In this document: positions 44,843-58,061 of the stretch, piece by piece
Numbering within the stretch: the stretch's first letter is position 1
Layout: each line of letters starts with the position of its first letter
Origin: Crossaster papposus
Lineage: Eukaryota; Echinodermata; Asteroidea; Velatida; Solasteridae
Length of the DNA: 64,000 nt
Direction of reading: 5' to 3'
Assembly (NCBI GenBank): GCA_037893245.1
Contig: JBAIAA010000454.1
Location: forward strand, 186,001-250,000
Notes under the pieces: model-generated
The model's database searches: none
Told to the model about the DNA's origin: nothing
What the model saw: only the letters and a program-made list of their open reading frames with translations
Position numbers and translations under genes: made by a program

Positions 44843-47800
44843 GTAACCTAAACTCCATAGACTTTGTACACGTTTTTTCTGCCAGTCACTTTTAATAGAA
44901 AACAAAGTCGTATTTCCATAAAACTTAACCCAGGTGAAGACCCTATAGTGAACTCGTGTCTCGCCGAAAAACGTAATGGTGACGTCATCAGGGGTCACGT
45001 GACGTCATCTTAAAGGTGTAATTGATTTAATCTTTGAAAATCAATAACAAATCAACCGCAAAAGACCGAAACTTAATTTTTGTGGCAATAGATAGAATAA
45101 TCCAGGATCTTAATTTTATCTCGTGTGCGTGAAATCACGTGACCCTTCCTTCCGGTCTAAACCGGAAGTGCCTCATACTTTGAAAGTGAAAAATGATATG
45201 AACTTACTTTCAACGATGTTAGTGTCTGGCTACAATGTATTTTTCAAAAAAAATATTGGTGACGTCATAACATGTTATAGCGCCCTCTAGCGGCAGTTAA
45301 AAAAATTGTTAAAATGAATAATATGTTGATGTGTGTGGCGAAGTTTGCTGAAATCACTTTATAACCGGTGTATTTAATCAGCTTCATGGTAGGAACAAGT
45401 TGACGGGAAGAAAAAATTATGACGTCACCAGACCGGAAGTTAGAATGAAAAGACTCCTTTTCCTTTGAAAATTCGTAAAAAATTAATCCTGACAGATACA
45501 ATCTTGATTTTTGCTCTAAAGGTTAATGTAAAAGTAGTTCTCGAACTTCCCTGTGTTTTGGGGCAAAAAACGAACTTGAACATACCCTGCGGCACCCTTG
45601 AAATGTAATCGTTTTGGCCTAGGTGCAAAAAGCATTGACCCCTCACGTACGTGTGTATGGCACACGTATAATATACATGCTAGTACATGTACGTATACAC
45701 TGATAGTGTATTATGTATTGAGCGAATGTATCACCACTGACATCGTTCGTGCAAGCACATGTACGCTTACCCAAGAGGACACTAGCCGCCAACCTGTGAA
45801 ACAGGATGACGTCAACAAATTGCCCATGGGGAAGGGCGCCGCGTACGACAGGTAGGTAAACACGCTTTCGGCTACGCAGAATCCAACCCCGTAGACTTTG
45901 TAAACGTTGCTTGCACAATTCAAAGCACTTTTAACGGAAAAACAAAGTCGTATTCCCATAAACTTGACCCAGGTGAAGACCCAATAGTGAACTCCAGTCT
46001 CGCCGACAGACACCACGAGGAAGACGTCATCAGGGCCACGTGACCTTATCTTAAAGGTGCAATTGATTTAATCTTTAAAAATAAATAACAAATCAACCAC
46101 AAAAGACCGAAACTTGATTTTTGTGGCAATAGATAGAATTATCCAGAATCTTCATTTTATCTCGTGTGCTAAAATCACGTGACCCTTCCTTCCGGTCCAA
46201 ACCGGAAGTGCCTCATAATTTGAAAGTGAAAAATGATATGAACTTACTTTCAACGATGTTAGTTTCTGGCTAGAATAAACTTTTCCAAAAAAAATCAGGC
46301 GACGTCATAATATGTTATAGCGCCCTCTAGCGGCAGGTTGAAAAATGGTTAAAATGAATAATCTGTTGATGTGTGTGGCGAAGTTTGCTGAAACCACTTT
46401 ATAACCGGTGTATATAATCAGCTTCATGCTTAGACCATATTGGGAAGGAGAAATATTTATGACGTCACCAAACCGGAAGTTACAATGAAAAATCCTTTAA
46501 ACCTTAAACAATCGCTTAAAAATCACCCGCTATAGATATAATCCAGATTTTTGCATCAGATAGCAAAGTAAAGACAGCTCTCGAGCTTTATGTTAATTAC
46601 GTCACGATGACGTCATCAAATGTCAGATTACAAGCAACCAAATATTTATAGATTTAATCTTTGAAAATCAATATAAAATCAACTGTAAGAGATCTGATTT
46701 AGATTTTTAAGGAAATTGATAGATTAATCCATGGTCTTCATAATTTGTATTACATGCAAAAAGACTTGACACTTCCTTCCGGTCCAAACCGGAAGTGCCT
46801 TATAATTTAAAAGTGGAAAACGATGCTAACTTACTTTCAACGATGTTAGGCGCTGGCTAGGTTGTAAGTAACAAAAAAGTTAACAGTGACTTCATAAAAT
46901 GTTAAAGCGCCCTCTAGCGTCATGTTGACAAATGTTACGTCATATTACGATTATATTTGAATTATTACGTTTTTAGACCTTTAAGGCATATCTCAGCAAC
47001 GGATCGTGTTAACATAACACCTCATTTTGTGTTGTTAGGTGATAGATAGTTGCACAAAAAGTTCACAAACGTGTGACGTCAAACGTGTGACGTAATCCAG
47101 ATTTTTGCTTTAAATAGCAAAGTTAAGACAGCTCTCGATAGATAGAATAATTAAAGATCTTCATTTCAACTCATGTGCGTGAAATCACGTGACCCTTCCT
47201 TCCGGTCCAAACCGGAAGTGCCTTATAATTTAAAACTGAAAAATGATATGAACATACTTTCAACGATGTTAGTGTCTGGCTAGAATAAACTTTTCAAAAT
47301 AATTACCGGCGACGTCATAACACGTTATAGCGCCCTCTAGCGGCAGGTTGAAAAATGGTTAAAATGAATAATCTGTTGATGTGTGTGGCGAAGTTTGCTG
47401 AAATCACTTTATAACCGGTGTATATAATCAGCTTCGTGCTAACAACATATTGAGAAAGAGATTTATTGATGACGTCACCAAACCGGAAGTTACAATGAAA
47501 AGACCTTAAAACCTTAAAACGTCGCTTAAAAATCAACCGCGATAGATATAATCCAGATTTTTGCTTTAAATAGCAAAGTTAAGACAGCTCTCGAGCTTTC
47601 TGTTAATTACGTCACGATGACGTCATCAAGTGTCAAATTACAAGCAACCAAATATTTCTAAATTTAATCTTTGAAAATCAATATAAAATCAACTGTGAGA
47701 GATCTGATTTAGATTTTTAGGGGGATTGATAGATTAATCCATGGTCTTCATAATTTGTATTACATGCAAAATGACCTGACACTTCCTTCCGGTCCAAACC

Positions 47801-48218
47801 GGAAGTTCCTTATAATTTAAAAGTAAAAAACGATGTGAACTTACTTTCAACGATGTTAGGAGCTGGCTAGATTGTAAGTAACAAAAATTTTAACAGTGAC
47901 TTCATAAAATGTTAAAGCGCCCTCTAGCGTCATGTTGACAAATGTTACGTCATATTACGATTATATTTGAATTATTACGTTTTTAGACGTTGAAGGCATA
48001 TCTCAGCAAAGGAACATAACAACTCATTTTGTGTTGTTAGGTGATAGATAGTTGCACAAAAAGTTCAGAAACGTGTGACGTCATCGTTTTAATCAGTTTG
48101 AATTTATTTTAATCTGTTTAAATTAACTTAAATTCGGTTTTTTTTAAAACAAATACTCTAAAAAAATGCGAAAGCGAAAAAGCCCTATGTTCTGTTCCTT
48201 GAACAGACGTAGTTCTAG
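44843..48218 (+). mobile_element. Helitron-like unit 1 (L followed by repeated S modules)
   Basis: It opens GTAACCTAAACTCCATAGAC after a T-rich tract and ends with hairpin TCTGTTC..GAACAGA, then ACGTAGTTCTAG at 48218. L part: ETS palindrome near 45146, the CCCTGCGGCACCCTTGAAAT block and the GGGCGCCGCGTACGACAG block near 45850. A second internal start (CCCCGTAGACTTTGTAAACG near 45890) leads into S-type modules with ETS palindromes near 46180, 46773, 47190 and 47780. It is larger than the other units because the S module is partly duplicated. It has no protein-coding capacity. Confidence 0.75.
44969..45300 (+). promoter_or_regulatory. Representative composite of CRE, E-box, ETS and CTCF-like motifs
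   Basis: In order: GTGACGTCATCAGGGGTCAC overlapping GTCACGTGACGTCATC (CRE palindrome TGACGTCA twice, E-box TCACGTGA), then AATCACGTGACCC (second E-box). Next is CTTCCGGTCTAAACCGGAAG (two ETS sites tail to tail), GTGACGTCATAAC, and TATAGCGCCCTCTAGCGGCA, which resembles a CTCF core. The same order recurs in every unit of the array. The motif matches are direct observations; protein binding is inferred. Confidence 0.5.
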
Positions 48219-48430
48219 TTTTTTGGCTTTTTCGCAAATGCGAAAAAGCCTTTGTTTTTGTTCTGATTTTTTTTTTTCTTTTTTGGCTTTTTCGCAAATG
48301 CGAAAAAGCCTTTGTTTTTGTTCTGATTTTTTTTTTTCTTTTTTTTGGCTTTTTCGCAAGTTGCGAAAAAGCCTTTGTTTTTGTTCTGATTTTTTTTTTC
48401 TTCTTCTTCTTTTTTTCTTTTTTTCTTTTA

Positions 48431-49803
48431 GTAACCTAAACCCCATAGACTTTGTACACGTTTTTTTGCACAAGTACTTTTACCAGAAAACAAAGTCGTA
48501 TTTTTATAAAACTTAACCCAGGTGACGACCCTATAGTGAACTCGTGTCTCGCAGAAATACGTCATGGTGACGTCATCAGGGATCACGTGACGTCATCTTA
48601 AAGGTGTAATTGATTTAATCTTTGAAATTAAATAACAAATCAACCGCAAAAGACCGAAACTTGATTTTTGTGGCAACATATAGAATAATCCAGGATCTTC
48701 ATTTTATCTCGTGTGCGTAACATCACGTGACCCTTCCTTCCGGTCCAAACCAGAAGTGCCTTATAATTTAAAACTGGAAAATGATATGAACTTACTTTCA
48801 ACGATGTTAGTGTCTGGCTAGAATAAACTTTTCAAAAAAATTACCGGCGACGTCATAATACGTTATAGCGCCCTCTAGCGGCAGGTTGAAAAATCGTTAA
48901 AATGCATAATTTGTTGATGTGTGTGGCGAAGTTTGCTGAATTCACTGTATAACCGGTGTATATAATCAGCTTCGTGCTAAGAACATATTGAAAAAGAGAA
49001 ATATTGATGACGTCACCAAACCGGAAGTTACAATGAAAAGACCTTTAAACCTTAAAAAGTCGCTTAAAAATCAACCGCGATAGATATATTCCAGATTTTT
49101 GCTTCAAATAGCAAAGTTAAGACAGCTCTTGAGCTTTCTGTTAATTACGTCACGATGACGTCATCAAGTGTCAGATTATAAGCAACCAAATATTTATAGA
49201 TTTAATCTTTGAAAATCAATATAAAATCAACTGTAAAAGATCTGATTTAGATTTTTAAGGGGATTGATAGATTAATCCATGGTCTTCATATCTGTATTAC
49301 ATGCAAACAAAACCTGACAATTCCTTCCGGTCTAAACCGGAAGTGCCTTATAACTTAAAAGTGGAAAACGATGTGAACTTACTTTTAACAATGTTAGGCG
49401 CTGGCTAGGTTGTAAGTAACAAAAAAGTTAACGGTGACTTCATAAAATGTTAAGGCGCCCTCTAGCGGCATGTTGACAAATGTTACGGCATATTACGATT
49501 ATATTTGAATTGTTACGTTTTTAGACCTTGAAGCCATATCTCAGCAACGGATCTTGTTAATATACCACCTCATTTTGTATAGTTAGGTTATAGATAGTTG
49601 CAAACAAAGTTCACAAACGTGTGACGTCAACGTTTTAATCATTTTGAAATAATTGTAATCTGTTTAAATTAATTTAAATTCGTTTTTAATGATTTCAAAT
49701 TGTTTTGATAGTAACAAAGTTCAAATTTTGAAAACAAATATTCTAAACAATTCCGAATACGAAAAAGCCCTATGTTCTGTTCCTCGAACAGACGTAGTTC
49801 TAG
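48431..49803 (+). mobile_element. Helitron-like unit 2 (S type, 1.37 kb)
   Basis: Start GTAACCTAAACCCCATAGAC. End hairpin TCTGTTCCTCGAACAGA plus CGTAGTTCTAG. ETS palindromes near 48731 and 49320 and CTCF-like cores near 48866 and 49454. Followed directly by a T/C tract and the next unit. Confidence 0.75.
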
Positions 49804-49824
49804 TTTCTTCTTTTTTTTCTTTTA

Positions 49825-51647
49825 GTAACCTAATTCCCATAGACTTTGTACACGTTTTTTTGCACAAGTACTTTTACCAGAGAACAAAGTCGTATTTCCA
49901 TAAAACTTAACCCAAGTGAAGACCCTATAGTAATCTCGTGCCTAGCCGACATACGACATGGTGACGTCATCAGGGGTCACGTGACGCCATCTTAAAGGTG
50001 CAATTGATTTAATCTTTGAAAATCAATAACAAATCAACCGCAAAAGACCGAAACTTGATTTTTGTGGCAACAGATAGAATAATACAGGATCTTCATTTTA
50101 TCTCATGTGCGTGAAATCACGTGACCCTTCCTTCCGGTCTAAACCGGAAGTGCCTCATAATTTGAAAGTGAAAAATTATATGAACTTACTTTCAACGATG
50201 TTAGTGTCTGGCTACAGTGTATTTTTCAAAAAAAATATTGGTGACGTCATAACATGTTATAGCGCCCTCTAGCGGCAGTTTGAAAAATTGTTAAAATTAA
50301 TAATCTGTTGATGTGTGTGGCAAAGTTTGCTGAAATCACTTTATAACCGGTGTATTTAATCAGCTTCATGCTAGGAACAAGTTGACGGGAAGAAAAAATT
50401 ATGACGTCACCAGACCGGAAGTTAGAATGAAAAGACTCCTTTTCCTTTGAAAATTCCTAAAAAATTAAACGTGACAGATACAATCTTGATTTTTGCTCTA
50501 AAGGTTAATGTAAAAGTAGTTCTCGAACTTCCCTGTGTTTTGGGGCAAAAAACGAACTTGAACATACCCTGCGGCACCCTTGAAATGTAATCGTTTTGGC
50601 CTAGGTGCAAAAAGCATTGCCCCCGTATGTGTGCATGGCACACGTATATTATACATGTACATGCATGTACATGTACATGTACATACACATCTATAGTGTA
50701 TTATGTATTGAGCGAATGTATCACTACTGACATTGTAAGCACATGCACATGTACGCTCACTAGAGAGGACACTAGCCGACAACATGTGAAACAGGTTGAC
50801 GTCATCAAATTGCCCACGGGGAAGGGCGCCGCGTACGACAGGTAGGTAAACACGCTTTGGGCGACGCAGAATCCAACCCCATAGACGTTGTAAACGTTGT
50901 TTGCTCGATTCGATGCACTTTTAACGGAAAAACAAAGTCGTATTCCCATAAAACTTAACCCAGGTGAATACCCTATAGTAAACTCGTGTCTCGCAGACAT
51001 ACGTCATGGTGACATTATCAGGGGTCACGTGACGTCATCTTAAAGTTGTAATTGATTTAATCTTTGAAAATTAATAAAAAATCAACCGCAAAAGACCAAA
51101 ACTTGATTTTTGTGGCAATAGATTAAGGATCTTCATTTCATCTCGTGTGCGTGAAATCACGTGACCCTTCCTTCCGGTCCAAACCGGAAGTGCCTTATAG
51201 TTTAAAAGTGGAAAACGATGTGAACTTATTTTCAACGATGTTAGGCGATGGCTAGGTTGTAAGTAACAACAAAGTTAACGGTAAATTCATAAAATGTTAC
51301 AGTGCCCTCTAGCGGCATGTTGGCAAATGGTACGTCATATTACGATTATATTTGAATTATTACGTGTTTAGACCTTTAAGCCATATCTCAGCAACGAAAC
51401 GTGCTAACATAACAACTTTTTTTATTGTTAGGTGATAGATAGTTGCACAAAAAGTTCACAAACGTGTGACGTCATCGTTTTAATCAGTTTGAATTAATTT
51501 TAATCTGTTTAAATTAACTTAAATTCGTTTTCAATAATTTTAAATTGTTTTGATGGTATAAAAGTTCAATTTTTGAAAAATTTAATCTAAAAAATTGCGA
51601 ATGCGAAAAAGCCCTATGTTCTGTTCCTCGAACAGACGTAGTTCTAG
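49825..51647 (+). mobile_element. Helitron-like unit 3 (L plus shortened S)
   Basis: The L part has an ETS palindrome near 50126, the CCCTGCGGCACCCTTGAAAT block near 50568 and donor-like GACAG|GTAGGT at 50841. The second half retains only one ETS/CTCF module (near 51166 and 51304). It ends hairpin plus CTAG at 51647. Confidence 0.72.
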
Positions 51648-51790
51648 TTGGCTTTTTCGCAATTTTGCGAAAAAGCCTTTGTTTTTGTTCTGATTTTTTA
51701 TTTTTTTTGGCTTTTTCGCAATTTTGCGAAAGAGCCTTTGTTTTTGTTCTGATTTTTTTTTTTCTTCTTCCTCTTTTTCTTTTTCTTTTA

Positions 51791-54195
51791 GTAACCTAAA
51801 CCCCATAGACTTTGTGCACGTTTTTTTGCACAAGTACTTTTACCAGAAAACAAAGTCGTATTTCCATAAAACTTAACCCAGGTGAAGACCCTATAGTGAA
51901 CTCGTGTCTCGCAGAAATACGTCATGGTGACGTCATCAGGGGTCACGTGACGTCATCTTAAAGGTGTAATTGATTTAATCTTTGAAATTCAATAACAAAT
52001 CAACCCCAAAAGACCGAAACTAAATTTTTGTGGCAATAGATAGAATAATCCAGGATCTTCATTTTATCTCGTGTGCGTGAAATCACGTGACCCTTCCTTC
52101 CGGTCTAAACCGGAAGTGCCTCATAATTTGAAAGTGAAAAATGATATGAACTTACTTTCAACGATGTTAGTGTCTGGCTACAATGTATTTTTCAAAAAAA
52201 ATATTGGTGACGTCATAACTTGTTATAGCGCCCTCTAGCGGCAGTTTGAAAAATTGTTAAAATGAATAATCTGTTGATGTGTGTGGCGAAGTTTGCTGAA
52301 ATCACTTTATAACCGGTGTATTTAATCAGCTTCATGCTAGGAACAAGTTGACGGGAAGAAAAAATTATGACGTCACCAGACCGGAAGTTAGAATGAAAAG
52401 ACTCGTTTTCCTTTGAAAATTCCTAAACAATTAAACCTGACAGATACAATCTTGATTTTTGCTCTAAAGGCCAATGTAAAAGTAGTTCTCGAACTTCCCT
52501 GTGTTTTGGGGCAAAAAACGAACTTGAACATACCCTGCGGCACCCTTGAAATGTAATCGTTTTGGCCTAGGTGCAAAAAGCATTGACCCCTTACGTGTGC
52601 ATGGCACCCGTATAATATACATGCTATTACATGTACGTATACACTGATAGTGTATTATGTATTGAGCGAATGTATCACCACTGACATCGTTGGTGCAAGC
52701 ACATGTACGCTCACCCAAGAGGACACTAGCCGCCAACCTGTGAAACAGGATGACGTCATCAAATTGCCCATGGGGAAGGGCGCCGCGTACGACAGGTAGG
52801 TAAACACGCTTTCGGCTACGCAGAATCCAACCCCGTAGACTTTGTAAACGTTGCTTGCACAATTCAAAGCACTTTTAACGGAAAAACAAAGTCGTATTCC
52901 CATAAACTTGACCCAGGTGAAGACCCAATAGTGAACTGGTGTCTCGCAGACAGACGTCATGATGACGTCATCAGGAGTCACGTGACGTCATCTTAAAGGT
53001 TCAATTGATTTTATCTTTGAAAATCAATAAAACATCAACCGCAATTGACCGAAACTTGAATTTTGTGGCAATTAATAGAATAATCCAGGATCTTCATTTT
53101 ATCTCGTGTGCGTGAAATCACGTGACCCTTCCTTCCGGTCAAAACCGGAAGTGCCTTATAATTTGAAAGTGAAAAATGATATGAACTTACTTTTAACGAT
53201 GTTATTGTCTGGCTAGAATAAACTATTCAAAAAAATTCCGGCGACGTCATAACATGTTATAGCGCCCTCTAGCGGCAGGTTGAAAATGGTTAAAATGATT
53301 AATCTGTTGATGTGTGTTGCGAAGTTTGCTGAAATAACTTTATAACTGATGTATATAATCAGCTTCATGCTTAGACCATATTGGGAAGGAAAAATATTTA
53401 TGACGTCACCAAACCGGAAGTTACAATAAAAAATCCTTTAAACTGTAAAAAGTCGCTTAACAATCAACCGCTATAGATATATCCAGATTTTTGCTTCAAA
53501 TAGCAAAGTTAAGACTGATCTCGAGTTTCTGTTAATTACGTCACAATGACGTCATCAAGTGTCAGATTACAAGCAACCAAATATTTCTAAATTTAATCTT
53601 TGAAAATCAATATAAAATCAACTGTAAGAGATCTGATTTAGATTTTTAAGGAAATTGATAGATTAATCCATGGTCTTCATAATTTGTATTACATGCAAAA
53701 AGACCTGACACTTCCTTCCGGTCCAAACCGGAAGTGCCTTATAATTTAAAAGTAAAAAACGATGTGAACTTACTTTCAACGATGTTAGGAGCTGGCTAGG
53801 TTGTAAGTAACAAAAAATGTTAACCGTGGCTTTATAAAATGTTAAAGCGCCCTCTAGCGTCATGTTGACAAATGTTACGTCATATTACGATTATGTTTGA
53901 ATTATTACGTTTTTAGACGTAGAAGGCATATCTCAGCAAAGGATCGTGTTAACATAACACCTCATTTTGTGTTGTTAGGTGATAGATAGTTGCACAAAAA
54001 GTTCAGAAACGTGTGACGTCATCGTTTTAATCAGTTTTAATTCATTTTACTCTGTTTAAATTAACTTAAATTAGTTTTCAATGATTTTAAATTGTTTTGA
54101 TGGTTTAAAAGTTCAATTTTTGAAATATTTAATAAAAAAAAATTGCGAATGCGAAAAAGCCCTATGTTCTGTTCCTCGAACAGACGTAGTTCTAG
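51791..54195 (+). mobile_element. Helitron-like unit 4 (L+S, 2.41 kb)
   Basis: Full L+S order, with ETS palindromes near 52090, 53126 and 53710. It is co-linear with unit 6 over its whole length, so units 4+5 and 6+7 form a higher-order repeat with a period of about 3.83 kb. Confidence 0.75.
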
Positions 54196-54215
54196 TTTTT
54201 TTTTTTTTTCTTTTA

Positions 54216-55525
54216 GTAACCTAAACTCCATAGACTTTGTACACGTTTTTTTGCACAAGTACTTTTACCAGAAAACAAAGTCATATTTCCATAAAACTTA
54301 ACCCAAGTGAAGACCCCATAGTAAGCTCGTGCCTAGCAAACATACGTCATGGTGACGTCATCAGGGATCACGTGACGTCATCTTAAAGGTGCAATTGATT
54401 TAATCTTTGAAAGTCAATAACAAATCAACCGCAAAAGACCTAAACTTGATTTTTGTGACAATAGATAGAATAATTAAGGATCTTCATTTCATCTCATGTG
54501 CGTGAAATCACGTGACCCTTCCTTCCGGTCCAAACCGGAAGTGCCTTATAATTTAAAACTGGAAAATGATATGAACTTAATTTTAACGATGTTAGTGTCT
54601 GGCTAGAATAAACTTTTCAAAAAATTACCGGCGACGTCATAACACGTTATAGCGCCCTCTAGCGGCAGGTTGAAAAATGGTTAAAATGCATAATTTGTTG
54701 GTGTGTGTGGCGAAGTTTGCTGAAATCACTTCATAACCGGTGTATATAATCAGCTTCGTGCTAAGAACATATTGAGAAAGAGATTTATTGATGACGTCAC
54801 CAAACCGGAAGTTACAATAAAAAGACCTTAAAACCTTAAAACGTCGCTTAAAAATCAACCACGATAGATATAATCCAGATTTTTGCTTTAAATAGCACAG
54901 TTAAGACAGCTCTCGAGCTTTCTGTTAATTACGTCACGATGACGTCATCAAGTGTCAGATTACAAGCAACCAAATATTTCTAAATTTAATCTTTGAAAAT
55001 CAATATAAAATCAACTGTAAGAGATCTGATTTAGATTTTTAGGAGAATTGATAGATTAATCCATGGTATTCATAATTTGTATTACATGCAAAAAGACCTG
55101 ACACTTCCTTCCGGTCCAAACCGGAATTTCCTTATAATTTAAAAGTAAAAAACGATGTGAACTTACTTTCAACGATGTTAGGAGCTGGCTAGGTTGTAAG
55201 TAACAAAAATGTTAACCGTGGCTTTATAAAATGTTAAAGCGCCCTCTAGCGTCATGTTGACAAATGTTACGTCATATTACGATTATGTTTGAATTATTAC
55301 GTTTTTAGACGTAGAATGCATATCTCAGCAAAGGATCGTGTTAACATAACACCTCATTTTGTGTTGTTAGGTGATAGATAGTTGCACAAAAAGTTCAGAA
55401 ACGTGTGACGTCATTTGAATTTATTTTAATCTGTTTAAATTAACTTAAATTCGTTTTTTTTTTTTTTAAATACTCAAAAAAAATGCGAAAGCGAAAAAGC
55501 CCTATGTTCTGTTCCTTGAACAGAC
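54216..55525 (+). mobile_element. Helitron-like unit 5 (S type, 1.31 kb)
   Basis: Start GTAACCTAAACTCCATAGAC. ETS palindromes near 54507 and 55105. Ends hairpin TCTGTTC..GAACAGA and CTAG at 55522-55525, then one hairpin-minisatellite unit. Confidence 0.75.
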
Positions 55526-55611
55526 GTAGTTCTAGTTGGCTTTTTCGCAATTTTGCGAAAAAGCCTTTGTTTTTGTTCTGATTTTTTTTTTCTTCTTCTT
55601 TTTTTCTTTTA

Positions 55612-58024
55612 GTAACCTAAACCCCATAGACTTTGTACACGTTTTTTTGCACAAGTACTTTTACCAGAAAACAAAGTCGTATTTCCATAAAACTTAACCC
55701 AGGTGAAGACCCTATAGTGAACTCGTGTCTCCCAGAAATACGTCATGGTGACGTCATCAGGGGTCACGTGACGTCATATTAAAGGTGTAATTGATTTAAT
55801 CTTTGAAATTCAATAACAAATCAACCGCAAAAGACCGAAACTTGATTTTTGCGGCAATAGATAGAATAATCCAAGATCTTGATTTTATCTCGCGTGTGTA
55901 AAATCACGTGACCCTTCCTTCCGGTCTAAACCGGAAGTGCCTCATAATTTTAAAGTGAAAAATGATATGAACTTACTTTTAACGATGTTAGTGTCTGGCT
56001 ACAATGTATTTTTCAAAAAAAATATTGGTGACGTCATAACATGTTATAGCGCCCTCTAGCGGCAGTTTGAAAAAATTTTAAAATGAATAATCTGTTGATG
56101 TGTGTGGCGAAGTTTGCTGAAATCACTTTATAACCGGTGTATTTAATCAGCTTCATGCTAGGAACAAGTTGACGGGAAGAACAAATTATGACGTCACCAG
56201 ACCGGAAGTTAGAATGAAAAGACTCCTTTTCCTTTGAAAATTCCTAAAAAATTAAACTTGACAGATACAATCTTGATTTTTGCTCTAAAGGTTAATGTAA
56301 AAGTAGTTCTCGAACTTCCCTGTGTTTTGGGGCAAAAAACGAACTTGAACATACCCTGCGGCACCCTTGAAATGTAATCGTTTTGGCCTAGGTGCATTGA
56401 GCATTGACCCCTTACGTGTGCATGCCACACGTATAATATACATGTACATGCTAGTACATGTACGTATACACCGATAGTGCATTATCTATTGAGCGAATGT
56501 ATCACCACTGACATCGTTCGTGCAAGCACATGTACGCTCACCCAAGAGGACACTAGCCGCCAACCTGTGAAACAGGATGACGTCATCAAATTGCCCATGG
56601 GGAAGGGCGCCGCGTACGACAGGTAGGTAAACACGCTTTCGGCTACGCAGAATCCAACCCCGTAGACTTTGTAAACGTTGCTAGCACAATTCAAAGCACT
56701 TTTAACGGAAAACCAAAGTCGTATTCCCACAAACTTGACCCAGGTGAAGACCCAATAGTGAACTCCAGTCTCGCCGACAGACACCACGAGGAAGACGTCA
56801 TCAGGGCCACACGACCTTATCTTAAAGGTGCAATTGATTTAATCTTTGAAAATCAATAAAACATCAACCGCAAAAGACCGAAACTTGAATTTTGTGGCAA
56901 TTAATAGAATAATCCAGGATCTTCATTTTATCTCCTGTGCGTGAAATCACGTGACCCTTCCTTCCGGTCAAAACCGGAAGTGCCTTATAATTTGAAAGTG
57001 AAAAATGATATGAACTTACTTTTAACGATGTTATTGTCTGGCTAGAATAAACTATTCAAAAAATTCCGGCGACGTCATGACATGTTATAGCGCCCTCTAG
57101 CGGCAGGTTGAAAATGGTTAAAATGATTAATCTGTTGATGTGTGTTGCAAAGTTTGCTGAAATAACTTTATAACTGGTGTATATAATCAGCTTCATGCTT
57201 AGAGCATATTGGGAAGGAGAAATATTTAAAACGTCACCAAACCGGAAGTTACAATAACAAAATCCTTTAAACTTAAAAAAGTCGCTTAAAAATGAACCGC
57301 TATAGATATAATCCAGATTTTTGCTTCAAATAGCAAAGTTAAGACTGATCTCGAGTTTCTGTTAATTACGTCACAATGACGTCATCAAGTGTCAGATTAC
57401 AAGCAACCAAATATTTCTAAATTTAATCTTTGAAAATCAATATAAAATCAACTGTAAGAGATCTGATTTAGATTTTTAAGGAAATTGATAGATTAATCCA
57501 TGGTCTTCATAATTTGTATTACATGCAAAAAGACCTGACACTTCCTTCCGGTTCAAACCGAAAGTGCCTTATAATTTAAAAGTGGAAAACGATGCTAACT
57601 TACTTTCAAAGATGTTAGGCGCTGGCTAGGTTGTAAGTAACAAACAAGTTAACAGTGACTTCATAAAATGTTAAAGCGCCCTCTAGCGTCATGTTGACAA
57701 ATGTTACTTCATATTACGATTATATTTGAATTGTTACGTTTTTAGACGTTGAAGGCATATCTCAGCAACGGATCGTGTTAACATAACACCTCATTTTGTG
57801 TTGTTAGGTGATAGATAGTTGCACAAAAAGTTCACAAACGTGTGACGTCATCGTTTTAATCAGTTTTAATTCATTTTACTCGGTTTAAATTAACTTAAAT
57901 TAGTTTTCAATGATTTTAAATTGTTTTGATGGTTTAAAAGTTCAATTTTTGAAATATTTAATTAAACAAAATTGTGAATGCGAAAAAGCCCTATGTTCTG
58001 TTCCTCGAACAGACGTAGTTCTAG
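55612..58024 (+). mobile_element. Helitron-like unit 6 (L+S, 2.41 kb)
   Basis: Near copy of unit 4 in order and length. ETS palindromes near 55916, 56956 and 57540. Donor-like GACAG|GTAGGT at 56622. Ends CTAG at 58021-58024. Confidence 0.75.
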
Positions 58025-58061
58025 TTTTTTCTTCTTCTTTTTTTTTTTTTTTGTTCTTTTA

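Noticed and set aside
44257-44858. Long Lys-rich or Phe-rich open frames on both strands
   Set aside because: They are translations of the GCGAAAAAGCC/T-tract repeat, have no start context or domain, and occur wherever the repeat does.
45598-45855. A host gene in each Helitron-like L module
   Set aside because: The frame is repeated only because the element is repeated, has no recognisable domain and varies at its N-terminus. Kept only as a possible captured exon.
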